A model generated the notes under the pieces. The model made no database searches and was not told the DNA's origin. It saw only the letters and a program-made list of their open reading frames with translations. Made by a program: the position numbers and the translations under genes. From assembly GCA_963675135.1 (NCBI GenBank), contig OY776129.1, forward strand, positions 41,766,141 through 41,830,140: a DNA stretch of 64,000 nt. Direction: 5' to 3'. The DNA comes from Galeopsis tetrahit. Taxonomy: Eukaryota; Streptophyta; Magnoliopsida; Lamiales; Lamiaceae. This document shows positions 54,596-64,000 of this stretch, piece by piece. Within the stretch, counting starts at the first letter, position 1; every line of letters begins with the position of its first letter.

Positions 54596-56284
54596 ACCAA
54601 AAAAAACTTGGGGATTTAGAATAAAGATTGTGCTATTAGGCTTGTAATAATGTACATTGAACTCACTTTTGTACAACACAGACATAACAAAAAAATCATC
54701 AACCTTTAAGTGTTTCTATAACCTAAGTCGATGAGATCCGTCTTATATGCACCATCTATTTTTATATTGGATTTTAGTATAATAAGAATGCAAAAAGGTG
54801 TCAACATTGTCAAACAAAAATAAATATATTATTATATAATAACAAAATCAAATTACCCTTAAAAAATGGCGACTTCTGTTTTGTGTAATTGTAAAATTCC
54901 ACTGAAGAAAGTGTCCAAAACGACTTGGAAAAAAAAGAAAAAAGGATGGGAGACAGTTGCCGCCTTTTATGATCCCTTCATTATTAAGCTTTTGAATTCA
55001 GCTATTTATTCAAAATTGTCGAGACATCTAAATGATTAAAATCATATTCACAAATTAATGAAGATTTATAAATGTCACAAAGTCGACTCACCTTATCACA
55101 ATTGTTTTGACAAAACAAGTCGACGGATAGTTGGGGCCACTTAGTTATATGGAGATACTAGAGTAAGTATAATTTATTTAAGTTGGAAACGGACTGAAAG
55201 CCTTTTTTTCTCCAACTAACTATTCAGCTTTATATACATTTAAAATGTGATTGAGAAGAAATTTCATAAATTCACATATTACATAGCATGATTATATAAG
55301 ATCTGTCTTTTTTATTTATTTAGTATTATTGATAAGTTTATGTGTGTAACAAACAGTATAAGGGCATATATATAGATGCTAAAAGATCAAAGCTCTGTCA
55401 ATAGTCTCAAGTTCAATTCATGAAACAGACAAAAGATTATCATGAGGATATGATAATGAAAGAAAAACGGCTCTACAACCCCAATCCATGATCTGCAACC
55501 TCGATTGCTCTGTCAATATCTCGAGTTTAATTCATGAGAATGGAAGCAGAGAAATGGGATTGAAAAGATACTTTACTAGTGCCATTGACAATTTTCCTTT
55601 GCAAAACCCAACATAACTGCAATCATGTAATGCAATTTTGCTAATACTGTACTACCCATTTTTTGGTTAAGTAGTCTCACTTTATACAACTTACTGTATA
55701 CTTTATTTGGCACCAAAAATGACTGTCACATATAATAGAGAGGCATTTGCAAATTGCAACCACTACACAATATTGAAAATCACTTCTAGAATTCAAAATC
55801 ACTTGTGTTTGCAAATTTCCCCCAAGATTAATCAATATGATGAACAAGCTACAAGACTGCAGAAAAGACTGAAAGTGTAACAAACATGTCTCTTCACACT
55901 CAAAATACAACCAAAACAAAGATCATTTGTCTCCATACATATTTTAAGCAAATCTCACGTATTTGAACAATCACCATACAATTTTAAAAGCAATCTCATT
56001 TATTAGAATTCTGAAATACTTGGATAACATGGTATGATGTAAACACGAAAGCAGGGGCAGGCTTATCAGATTCCATTTCGGGACTTATGTTATGTTAAGT
56101 TTGAACTACCTTCGAATTTTTCACTACCATTATTAATACTTCAAACAAATTTCTAGCGTATAAAGTTAAAATGTGATGAAGGATCGATTCCAACTTTATA
56201 ATTTCTTCCAAAATTCATAAACTTCGAAGACATAAATTCAATCTATCAATTAAAAGTCGTACAAGAAATAATCTGAACTCAATC

Positions 56285-56430
56285 CAGAGGCCAGACTCAT
56301 GTACCTGCCTTTTCTGTTACAACATGAGAACCATCTCCCTTTTCTGTCTCACCAGAATCAAGCTCCGCATGGTTATGCAAGACAAGAAATATTGACTGAA
56401 GTTGCTTAAGCGCAATACACGTCTTCTATG
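56285..56430 (-). pseudogene. Second exon-like captured piece in the CACTA, unknown donor
   Basis: The minus strand is open for CIALKQLQSIFLVLHNHAEL and continues DSGETEKGDGSHVVTEKAG up to a donor-like GCAG|GTACATG near 56306. Base composition is more gene-like than the neighbours. I do not recognise the protein; it may belong to a different donor gene or to another part of the UBP14-like gene. Confidence 0.4.
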
Positions 56431-57159
56431 TAGGTGATGGGTGGGAGAACTGGGAACAACATATAAATGTATTTGAAATTGTAAAACTGAGTGCCCAAGC
56501 CTACTTTTAGTTGAATATAAAACATAAACCTACTCAAGAGAGATGAGGACATAACCCTTAATCACCTCAGCCTGAAATTTTGAAATCTGATTCAACAGTT
56601 TCATTAAGTTATGCAAACATTTTTAAATATTTGATTACCACTTCATAGCTTTGATTTTTCCAAAGAACAATCTTAAGCTAATTGCAGGATCATATCACAA
56701 AGAAGAAAAAATAACTTATTTCATTCTCCAGTAAAAAATAAGGAATATAGTGATACTGTGATACCAAAAGAAAAAGAAAAAAAAAAAAAAAACAGAGCAG
56801 AGCAAGATACCTCCATCTTCAGAATTAGCATCTTCTTAGACTACTAACATCACAGAACACACAACTTGAATATATATATATGCCTTTAGAGAAACTCATA
56901 AACCAAATAATATCTCAAATAACTATAAAAAACTAATGAATTATAGATATTAAATCAAAGTATTGCACTTAAATTTTAATCAAGGAGCTAGCCCTAGCCC
57001 CTAAGTTGAGCACAGTACTGTTAGAAAACCTAATCAAAGTTTAGACAAGCCTTGAAAATGCAGTAACATTAATCAAAATAAATGTCCCCAAATTAAATAG
57101 AGAATAACATAAGGAGAACAAATATTGATCGAGAAGAATACCTGCGTTGCTGCCAATCT

Positions 57160-57410
57160 CTAATTCAGAAAGTTATGCAGCTCAGATTATGCTGGAAAAA
57201 AAAACACAATCAAAGCTACGATTACTATTGAAGAAGAAGCGGATTAAAAAAACAACAGGATCAATCGTGTGATCTTCGAGGCTTAATCATTGCAGCTCAG
57301 CTCGCACGATGTGCTGGAACAAAAAAATACAATCAAAGCAACGATTACTATCGAAGAAGAAGCAGCGGATTAAAGGACAACTGGATCAATCGTGTGATCT
57401 TCGAAGCTTA
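57160..57410. repeat. Tandem duplication of about 115 bp near the CACTA right end
   Basis: Two copies of a segment containing GCTGGAA, CAATCAAAGC, ACGATTACTAT and GATCAATCGTGTGATCTTCG lie at about 57175-57285 and 57295-57415, with small differences. The downstream GAGAGGCGTGAGAGAG stretch could be a captured 5' UTR. Confidence 0.7.
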
Positions 57411-58090
57411 AATCATGAATTGGAAGAAAATGAAGAGGATTACATCATTAATTGCTGCAATCTGAACACGGATTGAAAGGATGGACTGAATTTGGGGATA
57501 AATCTGTTCTTCTTTTGTGTGTGTGAGTGTGAGAGGCGTGAGAGAGAAACAAGTTATTTTTTTCACATTAATTGAGGATCTGATGTTTTTACAAATTATT
57601 TTTTTATTTATAATATAAATAAATATTTAAGTTAAAAATATATTAAAAAAAGTTAAAAATATAAATTTATTGAAATACAGTATTTATATTATTTATATTT
57701 TATTTTATCACCTTTGATTGTATATTTTTTTTATATGATTTTAATGAGAGTATTTTTTTACCCTCACCAATGCTAGTAAAATTTACATTTAGTGAGGGTA
57801 CATAAAATTTCCATACCAATATTAAGATTTTGATGAGAGTATTATTCTACCCTCAAGTAAACAATTATCACATTTAGTGAGAGTTTATCATACTCTCACT
57901 ATTTTTTTGTCACTAAAAGTGATATTTCTTGTAGTGGTTGTTATTAACTCTATTTTTTTAATATATATAAAAGAGAGATAGTGATGTGGCATGATGATGT
58001 GGCATTTTTTAATATATGTGGCACCAAATTAGTCAATTATAATTCCTTCAAAACATAAAAGATTAAAATTGAAGTAAAAAAGAATTAAAA

Positions 58091-58761
58091 TTGAAAGGTA
58101 AAGGTAAAGGACATATTTTATAAAGTTGAAATTTAAAGGATTTATTTTGGAATATCTCAAACTTAAAGGACTAAAATAAAAAATTTCCCCAAATTTAAAG
58201 TTTGCATTGGAGATTAATTTTACATTGTTTTGCGTTTTTGCAGTGGCATTGGAGATGCCCTTAGTGGCAAATTAGCCACCAACTCAATTGTAGATTCAAT
58301 TTTTTTTTGCCCATCTGTCATGTTTCAAAGCTTTTCTCACTCTTTTTGTCAAAAAAAAAAAAAATAGTTTTTCTCACTCTTTATATTTTGTTTTATTTTT
58401 ATCAATTTATTATTTAATTTGTTTAGAATTTATTATTCTATAATTATTATTTAAATTAAATAATCAAATAATTTTAAATTTTATGATTACAATTATGGAA
58501 TATTTAAAAATGAAAAACATATAATTTAATTATAATACAACGTTAATAATTTAAATTATAAAATTCAAATAGAAAACAAAGCATACATATTATAAATGTA
58601 TCATTGATTAACAATTATGGAATTTGATGTTTTGTTTCATTGATTTTTATTTTTTATATTAAATATATCATTTTTTTATTTATTTAATTTAATTTAAATA
58701 TAAATATGAAATCATATATGTGATGATAAACAAATATTTAATAAAATATAAATAAAAAATA
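58091..58761. other. Gene-free AT-rich interval
   Basis: No gene. The GCATTGGAGAT words at 58212 and 58249 hint at a small MITE end, but no inverted partner was found. Confidence 0.4.
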
Positions 58762-59053
58762 CTCCCTTCATTCAATTTTATTATGCTCATTTCTTCGGGC
58801 ACGAGTTTTAATGAATATTGATTAGTTTATGTATAAAGTAGATAAGTTGGGGGGTATGATGGGATGTTGTGAGATCCATTTATAGGTATAGTGATTGTTT
58901 ATGAATAAAGTTAATGGGAATTTGAGTAAATAAGTGATGGTTGGAGGGTGAAGATAAAATAGTGTGGATAGTATTATTTCCAAAAAGGAAATGAACATAA
59001 TAAAATTGGACAACAAAAAAAAAAGTGAGAATAATGAAATTGGACGGAGGGAG
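58762..59053. mobile_element. Stowaway-type MITE (292 bp)
   Basis: Ends are CTCCCTTCATTCAATTTTAT and the complement CTCCCTCCGTCCAATTTCAT, with a TA TSD at 58760-58761 and 59054-59055. This is the typical Tc1/mariner-derived plant MITE signature. Overlapping open frames on the minus strand are not genes. Confidence 0.92.
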
Positions 59054-59765
59054 TATAACATTAAGAAGAGTTGGTCTCTTGTGCATACACTAATGCATAA
59101 GTCAACCTTATGAACTCAGAAAAAGAAAATCTAACAATAAGGCAGCGGTTGGTCTAGCGGTTACAACAACTCAAAACAGTTATGAGGTCACAGGTTTTGA
59201 AACCTTGTGATTGAAATATAATTTTTTTTAATTAAAATAATTTTAACACTACAATTATTATCAAAATTAACATTTTTCAATAATAAAAATTACACTTTTC
59301 TGTTAAAATATCTACCACTTTTCAATAATAAAAATTACACTTTTTAGTTAAAATATCTACCACTTTTCAATAATAAAAATTACACTTTTCAGTTAAAATA
59401 TCTACCACTTTTCAATAATAAAAATTACACTTTTCAGTTAAAATATCTACCACTTTTCAATAATAAAAATTACACTTTTTAATAACAAGAGTTACACTTT
59501 TCAATTATAAAATTGTCATTTTTCAATACTAAAACTTAGCAATAATTTCAGTACTAAAACCTAGCAATTTTGAACTGTTAGTAATAAATTAATTAAGAAG
59601 AAACAAGTGAATTGTCAACACTCAACAGTCATCACCACAAAATATCTTTAGTTAATCTCCAAAAACAGAGTACAATCTCCAAAAACAGAGTACGTTCAAT
59701 TGACAAATTTTCAAGCTCAAATGCCAAAAGCTGAAATACTCCAAATGTTCTCAACAAATCCCTGC

Positions 59766-60058
59766 GGGTATGTTTGTTTTGGGATTATGTAGGATGGGGA
59801 AATCTTGGATGGGGAAATCCTGATGAATAGTAATTGTGTGTGTTTGTTTTGGGATTTTGAGAAGGATGAAATGTAACTTTATGTCAAATCAAATTGTGTA
59901 AGAGTGGTTGGATGGGATGTAATAGTAGGATGTATATGTATTTTTAGGAATGAGTGTAATTGGATGGGGAAATCCGGATGTGAAATCCCGAAGTAGAACA
60001 AGGACGTGGGACGTTACGTTCCACGTCCGGACGGGTGAGTCCCAAAACAAACATGCCC
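59766..60058. mobile_element. Harbinger/Tourist-like MITE (293 bp) nested in the MULE
   Basis: Ends are GGGTATGTTTGTTTTGGGA and the complement GGGCATGTTTGTTTTGGGA, with a 3-bp TSD tgc at 59763-59765 and 60059-60061. The interior has repeated GATGGGGAAATC and TTTTGGGATT words. Confidence 0.8.
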
Positions 60059-60168
60059 TGCGTGTTTTTGCTTCTTAAAAAGAAAAGGAAGTGTCAAAAT
60101 CATTACTAACACCTTGCTTACCGCTAGTGTTTGATGGCTTATCTGTCATACGTTTTAAAATTTGTTAA

Positions 60169-60570
60169 ATAAAGCAACCAACAGCCCAGCTACTCCATCA
60201 TTCTCTTTCTCGCATTTTGAATCTCTATACCGGAATCTCTAACCAGTTGCCCGGAAATCGAATCAATTTTTGGATTCGACTCAACCGCCGCCGTCATATC
60301 ACAAGCGCTGACGTCACTCACCAAGGTCGCAGACTTCTTCCGGCCGCCTTAAATGATTTCGAATCTCTAATTCAAAAGGATACCTCGAAATCATCCGTCG
60401 CCGGCGCCAGAATCTACTCCCTCAAACTCGACGCAATGGATTACCTCTCAAATCTCGACTTAGATATACTAGCCGATTCACCGACGGCAACGAAGAAACT
60501 GCTGCTGAAAACCTATTTCGGAGTCTCGGAGAATAGTGATGGGAAAAGGGGGTTTTATATGGTTGAGTAA
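60169..60570 (+). pseudogene. Captured gene fragment in the MULE, unknown donor
   Basis: The frame is open from 60169 to a TAA at 60568-60570 with no ATG at its start. It reads LNLYTGISNQLPGNRINFW, then HQGRRLLPAALNDFESLIQ, GARIYSLKLDAMDYLSNLDL and TATKKLLLKTYFGV. The region is clearly more GC-rich (CCGCCGCCGT, CCGTCGCCGGCGCC) than the surrounding DNA, and its upstream part (CCATCATTCTCTTTCTCGC) looks like a 5' UTR. It is therefore a likely captured first-exon region. I do not recognise the family and assign no function. Confidence 0.5.
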
Positions 60571-60621
60571 AAAGCGTGTGCAGGTGCAAACGTGTGCATA
60601 TGAGATTTTTCCCATTAAGAA

Positions 60622-61685
60622 TATTCTTTTAAAATATTCTATTGAATTAAAATTTGAGTTCGATTGTTAAAAATAATTTACTGTTTGACTCAAATTCAGT
60701 GACAAATTAGTAATTTTATTGGTAATTTGACTTCTATGATTGGAGATAGCCAAATAATAACAAGTGTTTTGGTAATGCTAGGAAACTATATGATTTGATG
60801 TCCATTCATGATTCATCCACAGATTTCGAGATTTTTGTTAATACTTGAAGACTTGGAGTGAGTGATTAGATTGGCTAACATCATAGGATTCCGAAATAGT
60901 ACGTAGTAAAAAACAATGGATAAATTTGAGTGATAATACGGAGTACAAGTTTTGCTTTATTCCAATCGTATTTCTAGACGTGTTTAAATGGTCATTTTAG
61001 CCTAATTAATTAAAAAAGGTGGTATAATGGTGTAGGCTTGATACTCCGTATTATATTTGAAATCTGTAAAGTATAAATATTTTTTGAAGGGTCAGTTGGG
61101 TTTTTTAATAAAATATGAATGTTTAGAAAAAAAATTTAATCATATATATATTAGTGTTTAGTGTGACTTTAATAAAACTAGTAATTCTCCGATTGATTAT
61201 TAATAAAGTTTAATTAATTATTTATAAAATACATTTGTGCGATTTAAAATTTTCAATGATTGAATTTCATAGAATTTGAAGAACAATAATACTATGTGAA
61301 ATCATATCATTGATTTCATCTTGTGAATGAAGCTTCAATTACATTTTTTAAAATCTATTTTCACTTATAATTATTGATGGAATATTACTCCATCCGTCTA
61401 ATTATCACACAATTTGAAAAACATTAATATAAAATGAGGTGTAGTAAAATTGATATGATTGAAGAGAGAGAATTAAATGAAGTGTAGAATAATTTAAGAG
61501 TAAAAAAGTGGAGTCACCATGTATACACAAAAATAAGATGAGAATTTTTTTTGTGAGACATATAAATGAAAAGATTGGAAACTTCTGATGAAATAAAGTA
61601 ATTAATTAAAATTTAATTTTACAAATTGGATTCATGAAACTATCTCATACAAATTTTAACTTATAATTAATATATATATATATAG
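60622..61685. other. Gene-free AT-rich interval with a possible weathered Stowaway MITE
   Basis: No gene. At 61387 CTCCATCCGTCTAATTATC follows a TA and resembles a Stowaway left end. A right end near 61601 (GAAATAAAG before TA) is a poor partner, so the element is either old or only partial. Confidence 0.45.
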
Positions 61686-61990
61686 AAATGATATGGAGCC
61701 CATAATGGGCTCTTTATGGAGCCAAATTGATGATGTGACATTATCCACCACATTCTATTTAATTAATTAATACTTATTTAAAAAATATATGATATATCTC
61801 CAGAAATATAGAAAAGTCACGCATGTTTCCTAATATTTAGGATGAAAAAATTTATGTGGATAATAATTAGTTTATAATTAATATTTATTATATTAATATA
61901 ACATTAAACTCACGCCACATATATTATTATTATTATTTAGGCATAATTATATTTAGATGAAAAATATATTATCAAATCTTAATTTAATCT

Positions 61991-62098
61991 TAGGATTTTA
62001 GGGTTTTAGGGTTTAGGGTTTTAGGGTTTAGGGTTTTAAGGGTTTAGGGTTTAGGGGTTTTAGGGTTTAGGGTTTTAGGGGGTTTAGGGTTTAGGGTT
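61991..62098 (+). repeat. Telomere-like TTTAGGG / TTTTAGGG repeat, left arm
   Basis: About 14 degenerate units with G-rich strand on plus. Variants TTTTAGGG and TTTAGGGG alternate with canonical plant TTTAGGG. Orientation points into the loop of the foldback. Confidence 0.92.
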
Positions 62099-62288
62099 AT
62101 GTAAATTAATGTAGTCTTGTATATTTTAATAAATATACTTAGTGTAAAAAATTGCTACATAATTAATAAATATTTATTGTACTTTATTTAAAAAAAAATC
62201 ATTCATTTATATATTTTATTTTTTTAATAACAAAAATGTAAAGTTAAAGTTATACTGTAAAAAATAATGACTACATTAATTTACATAA

Positions 62289-62394
62289 CTCTAAACCTCT
62301 AAACTCATAAACCCTAAACCCTAAAACCCTAAACCCTAAAACCCCTAAACCCTAAACCCTAAAACCCCTAAACCCTAAACCCCTAAACCCTAAG
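62289..62394 (-). repeat. Telomere-like CCCTAAA repeat, right arm
   Basis: The inverted counterpart of the left-arm tract, with CCCTAAA, CCCTAAAA and CCCCTAAA variants. It is the mirror of 61991-62098 within the hairpin. Confidence 0.92.
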
Positions 62395-62719
62395 ATTCAA
62401 TTAAGATTTGATAATATATTTTTCATCTAAATATAATTATGCCTAAATAATAATAATAATATATGTGGCGTGAGTTTAATTAATGTAATATTAATATAAT
62501 AAATATTAATTATAAACTAATTATTATCCACATAAATTTTTTCATCCTAAATATTAGGAAACATGCGTGACTTTTCTATATTTCTGGAGATATATCATAT
62601 ATTTTTTAAATAAGTATTAATTAATTAAATAGAATGTGGTGGATAATGTCACATCATCAATTTGGCTCCATAAAGAGCCCATTATGGGCTCCATATCATT
62701 TATATATATATATATATAT

Positions 62720-62751
62720 ATCCATAAAGAGCCCATTATGGGCTCCATATC

Positions 62752-62792
<41 letters not shown>
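62720..62792. repeat. Repeated foldback end and TA microsatellite
   Basis: A copy of the last ~37 bp of the foldback (CCATAAAGAGCCCATTATGG and CTCCATATCATT) lies between two TA microsatellites (62701-62720 and 62755-62792). The short Tyr/Ile open frames here come from the microsatellite. Confidence 0.85.
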
Positions 62793-62793
<1 letters not shown>

Positions 62794-63545
62794 CATTGAG
62801 AAACAAAAGTATATGTACAAATATACATAAATTAATTAAAAATATTTTTTAATAATTAAAATTTATAGGGGTATACTTAATTACAAATATTTTTTAATAA
62901 TTAATTTGTAATTGGACTACGAATACGAATAGAATAAAAAAAAGACTCAAGGAGTGATATAAGTCAAAAACTAAAATAGCTGGACCTTTACTTAATTAAA
63001 AAAAAAAGAGGGAGAAAGAGAAAACTTGAGCCCACAACCATTTTGGTGGGAATTTACCAAGAGTCAACTATGTTGTTTTTATATATATATATATATAGAT
63101 AAATAGGAGCGCCCTGCAAAAGGGCTCCGAACAACGTTGCAGGTGGGTGGAGGAGTTGCAGAACATGCAGAGAAGGGCGCTCTTACCATCGGCGCCCTCC
63201 TGAAAGTTCCAGTATGTCAATTTGATTGCTGCACATAGTATCCAAACCAGCCACAATTCTGCCATCTTTCAATTTATATATATATGTTGTACGTGTTTTC
63301 GTCGGGTTGACTCGGATGTGGACTATTTGTTAGCACGAGACAAACATGTATTATGATCGGGATTTATTACGTGTTTAGGGAGTATTTATGATGATCTTTA
63401 TGATGAACAATAAGAACGATCAAGAACAATGATATAGCTTCTTGGAGAAGCTAAAAGCTTGAGAGCTTTGGGAGAGTTTATTGCTTGGGTTGGGGTGATT
63501 TGGTGGAATTGTGTAACTTATCTTTACAAATGAGCCTTTTAGGCA
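62793..63545. other. Gene-free interval
   Basis: AT-rich with a TA microsatellite near 63078-63098. A somewhat GC-richer block at 63105-63200 (GGAGCGCCCTGCAAAAGGGC and GGGCGCTCTTACCATCGGCG) has partial dyad symmetry but no clear TE boundaries. No gene is supported. Confidence 0.4.
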
Positions 63546-63550
63546 TTATC

Positions 63551-64000
63551 AGGGGCGGATGCACGTTGAGGGTGGGGGTGGCCTTGGCCCCCCTCAACAT
63601 TCTTCCATTTACTATTATTATATGTGTAATTGAATCCCATAATTTCATGCATTAAGCATAGTAACTTGATTTATTATATATATTATTTAAGAAATTTATA
63701 TATATATATATATATAATATCATATAATTATTATATATATTTAATATAAAAAATTATTAGGGGTCCGTTCATACCGAGCAAAAAATTAATTCTGACTTTA
63801 ATTAGGGTTTCTTCTAATGAACAATGAAATTGATCCTCCAAATTAGTCGATTTTTAGATCGGATATTGAGACTTCAATATATATCATATTCAAAATACGT
63901 GTCATTTTAGAGTAATGCACACATATTAAGAAATTATATGATTTCTTTTTATACCCCTAATAAATGTTTTCTTTTTAAATAACACATTTATTTGAGATTT
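63551..64000. mobile_element. Possible TE end running off the window
   Basis: AGGGGCGGATGCACGTTGAG followed by GGCCTTGGCCCCCCTCAAC resembles a common plant TE start with GGGGCGGA termini. The other end is not in the window, so class and boundaries cannot be set. The rest is AT-rich with a TA run near 63700-63715. Confidence 0.4.

Larger units (their letters stand above)
52200..57936. mobile_element. Non-autonomous CACTA (En/Spm) transposon carrying gene fragments
   Basis: It begins CACTACAAAAAAAACTGC and ends CTTGTAGTG (complement CACTACAAG), with a 3-bp TSD gtt at 52197-52199 and 57937-57939. Subterminal sequence is rich in repeated TTTTAGTGA / TCACTAAAA and GTGAGAGT words at both ends (52216-52510 and 57740-57920), as expected for transposase-binding regions. 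No CACTA transposase is encoded. The 5.7-kb interior contains antisense UBP14-like exons with their introns, another exon-like piece and a tandem duplication. Confidence 0.93.
50948..58090. mobile_element. Foldback element with ~210-bp arms, interrupted by a CACTA transposon
   Basis: The left arm (50948-51156) is the reverse complement of 57940-58090 joined to 52125-52199. Shared blocks include GGAATTATAATTGACTAATTT, ATGTCACATCACTATCTCTC and TACACACCCCATAATTTTAA. The CACTA insertion splits the right arm at its gtt target. Without it the element is about 1.4 kb, with an AT-rich interior containing a further inverted GGGGTGTGTATAAAAT word near 51868. Outer ends and TSD could not be fixed. Confidence 0.75.
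59068..60612. mobile_element. Mutator-like element (1.5 kb) with tRNA-type boxes, minisatellite and gene fragment
   Basis: It starts GAGTTGGTCTCTTGTGCATAC and ends GTGCATATGAGATTTTTCC, with a 9-bp TSD cattaagaa at 59059-59067 and 60613-60621. The inverted ends match only weakly (shared TCTC..TGCA.AC). Near 59150 GGTCTAGCGGTTA resembles a polymerase III A box, followed by a degenerate B box near 59191. About 59268-59500 has four to five copies of a ~45-bp unit. A nested MITE and a gene-like open stretch fill the right half. It shares its start and the 45-bp unit with 17705-18074. Confidence 0.75.
61686..62701. mobile_element. Foldback element with ~430-bp near-perfect arms containing telomere-like repeats
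   Basis: The left arm (61687-62115) is the reverse complement of 62266-62700 with only a few differences by eye. Shared blocks are AATGATATGGAGCCC, GATGATGTGACATTATCC, GTCACGCATGTTTCC and GGCATAATTATATTTAGATG. The outer 40 bp contain a second palindrome, GAGCCCATAATGGGCTC. The loop is about 150 bp. Flanks are TA runs, so a TSD cannot be read. Partial copy of the right end is repeated at 62720-62757. No coding capacity. Confidence 0.85.

Noticed and set aside
58822..59086. Two overlapping minus-strand small ORFs
   Set aside because: They lie entirely within or at the edge of a Stowaway MITE with clear TIRs and TA target site.
61991..62394. True chromosome end or telomere
   Set aside because: The telomere-like tracts are short, degenerate and arranged as an inverted pair inside a hairpin, with ordinary sequence on both sides.
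62617..62852. Tyr/Ile-rich small proteins
   Set aside because: They are translations of TA microsatellites and the foldback end.

Overview
The window is repeat-dominated nuclear DNA of a flowering plant, most likely a eudicot. The evidence is the very AT-rich composition, Ty1/Copia and Ty3/Gypsy elements with plant initiator-Met-type primer sites, L1-type LINEs, Stowaway, hAT, Mutator and CACTA elements, a plant UBP14 gene fragment, and plant telomere-type TTTAGGG words. I see no complete host protein-coding gene and no rRNA or tRNA gene. The strongest host-derived signals are gene pieces captured inside transposons and one orphan exon-like stretch.

Layout. 1-5.4 kb: a decayed LINE (LINE-1) split by a young Copia element (Copia-1, 306-4126, 5-bp TSD) and by a hAT-type MITE. 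5.4-7.2 kb: AT-rich DNA with eroded MITE/MULE traces. 7.2-13.0 kb: a decayed minus-strand Ty3/Gypsy element whose left LTR carries a second hAT-type MITE. 13.0-20.1 kb: a satellite array of about 24 monomers (265-290 bp) organised as a three-monomer higher-order repeat of about 830 bp, interrupted once by a tRNA-box-bearing element. 20.1-23.3 kb: a MITE-like tandem dimer whose second copy holds a Gypsy-type solo LTR, which in turn holds a GC-rich Pack-MULE. 23.4-25.9 kb: an exon-like remnant and a second solo LTR with a hAT-type MITE inside. 27.4-46.1 kb: a second LINE (LINE-2) opened by a solo LTR (28442-30160) and by Copia-2 (minus strand, 30222-45414), which is itself opened by Copia-3, a sirevirus-type Copia element (34701-45320) with an additional long reading frame after pol. 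46.3-50.2 kb: LINE-3, ending in poly(A), broken by a Stowaway MITE and by an LTR-plus-PBS fragment flanked by a 269-bp duplication of LINE sequence. 50.9-58.1 kb: a foldback element holding a 5.7-kb CACTA transposon that carries intron-containing antisense pieces of a UBP14-like deubiquitinase gene. 58.7-60.6 kb: a Stowaway MITE and a Mutator-like element with a captured gene piece and a nested MITE. 61.7-62.7 kb: a near-perfect ~430-bp-arm hairpin with telomere-like repeats in both arms. The last 1.3 kb is TA-rich with one TE end running off the window.

How it fits together. Nothing here forms a pathway. The content is a stratigraphy of insertions, and in most cases the target-site duplications let the order be read. 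Copia-3 is younger than Copia-2, which is younger than LINE-2. Copia-1 is younger than LINE-1. The nested hAT MITEs post-date their host LTRs. LTR pairs of Copia-2 and Copia-3 are identical or nearly so by eye, so transposition here is recent, although Copia-3's pol already carries two in-frame stop codons.
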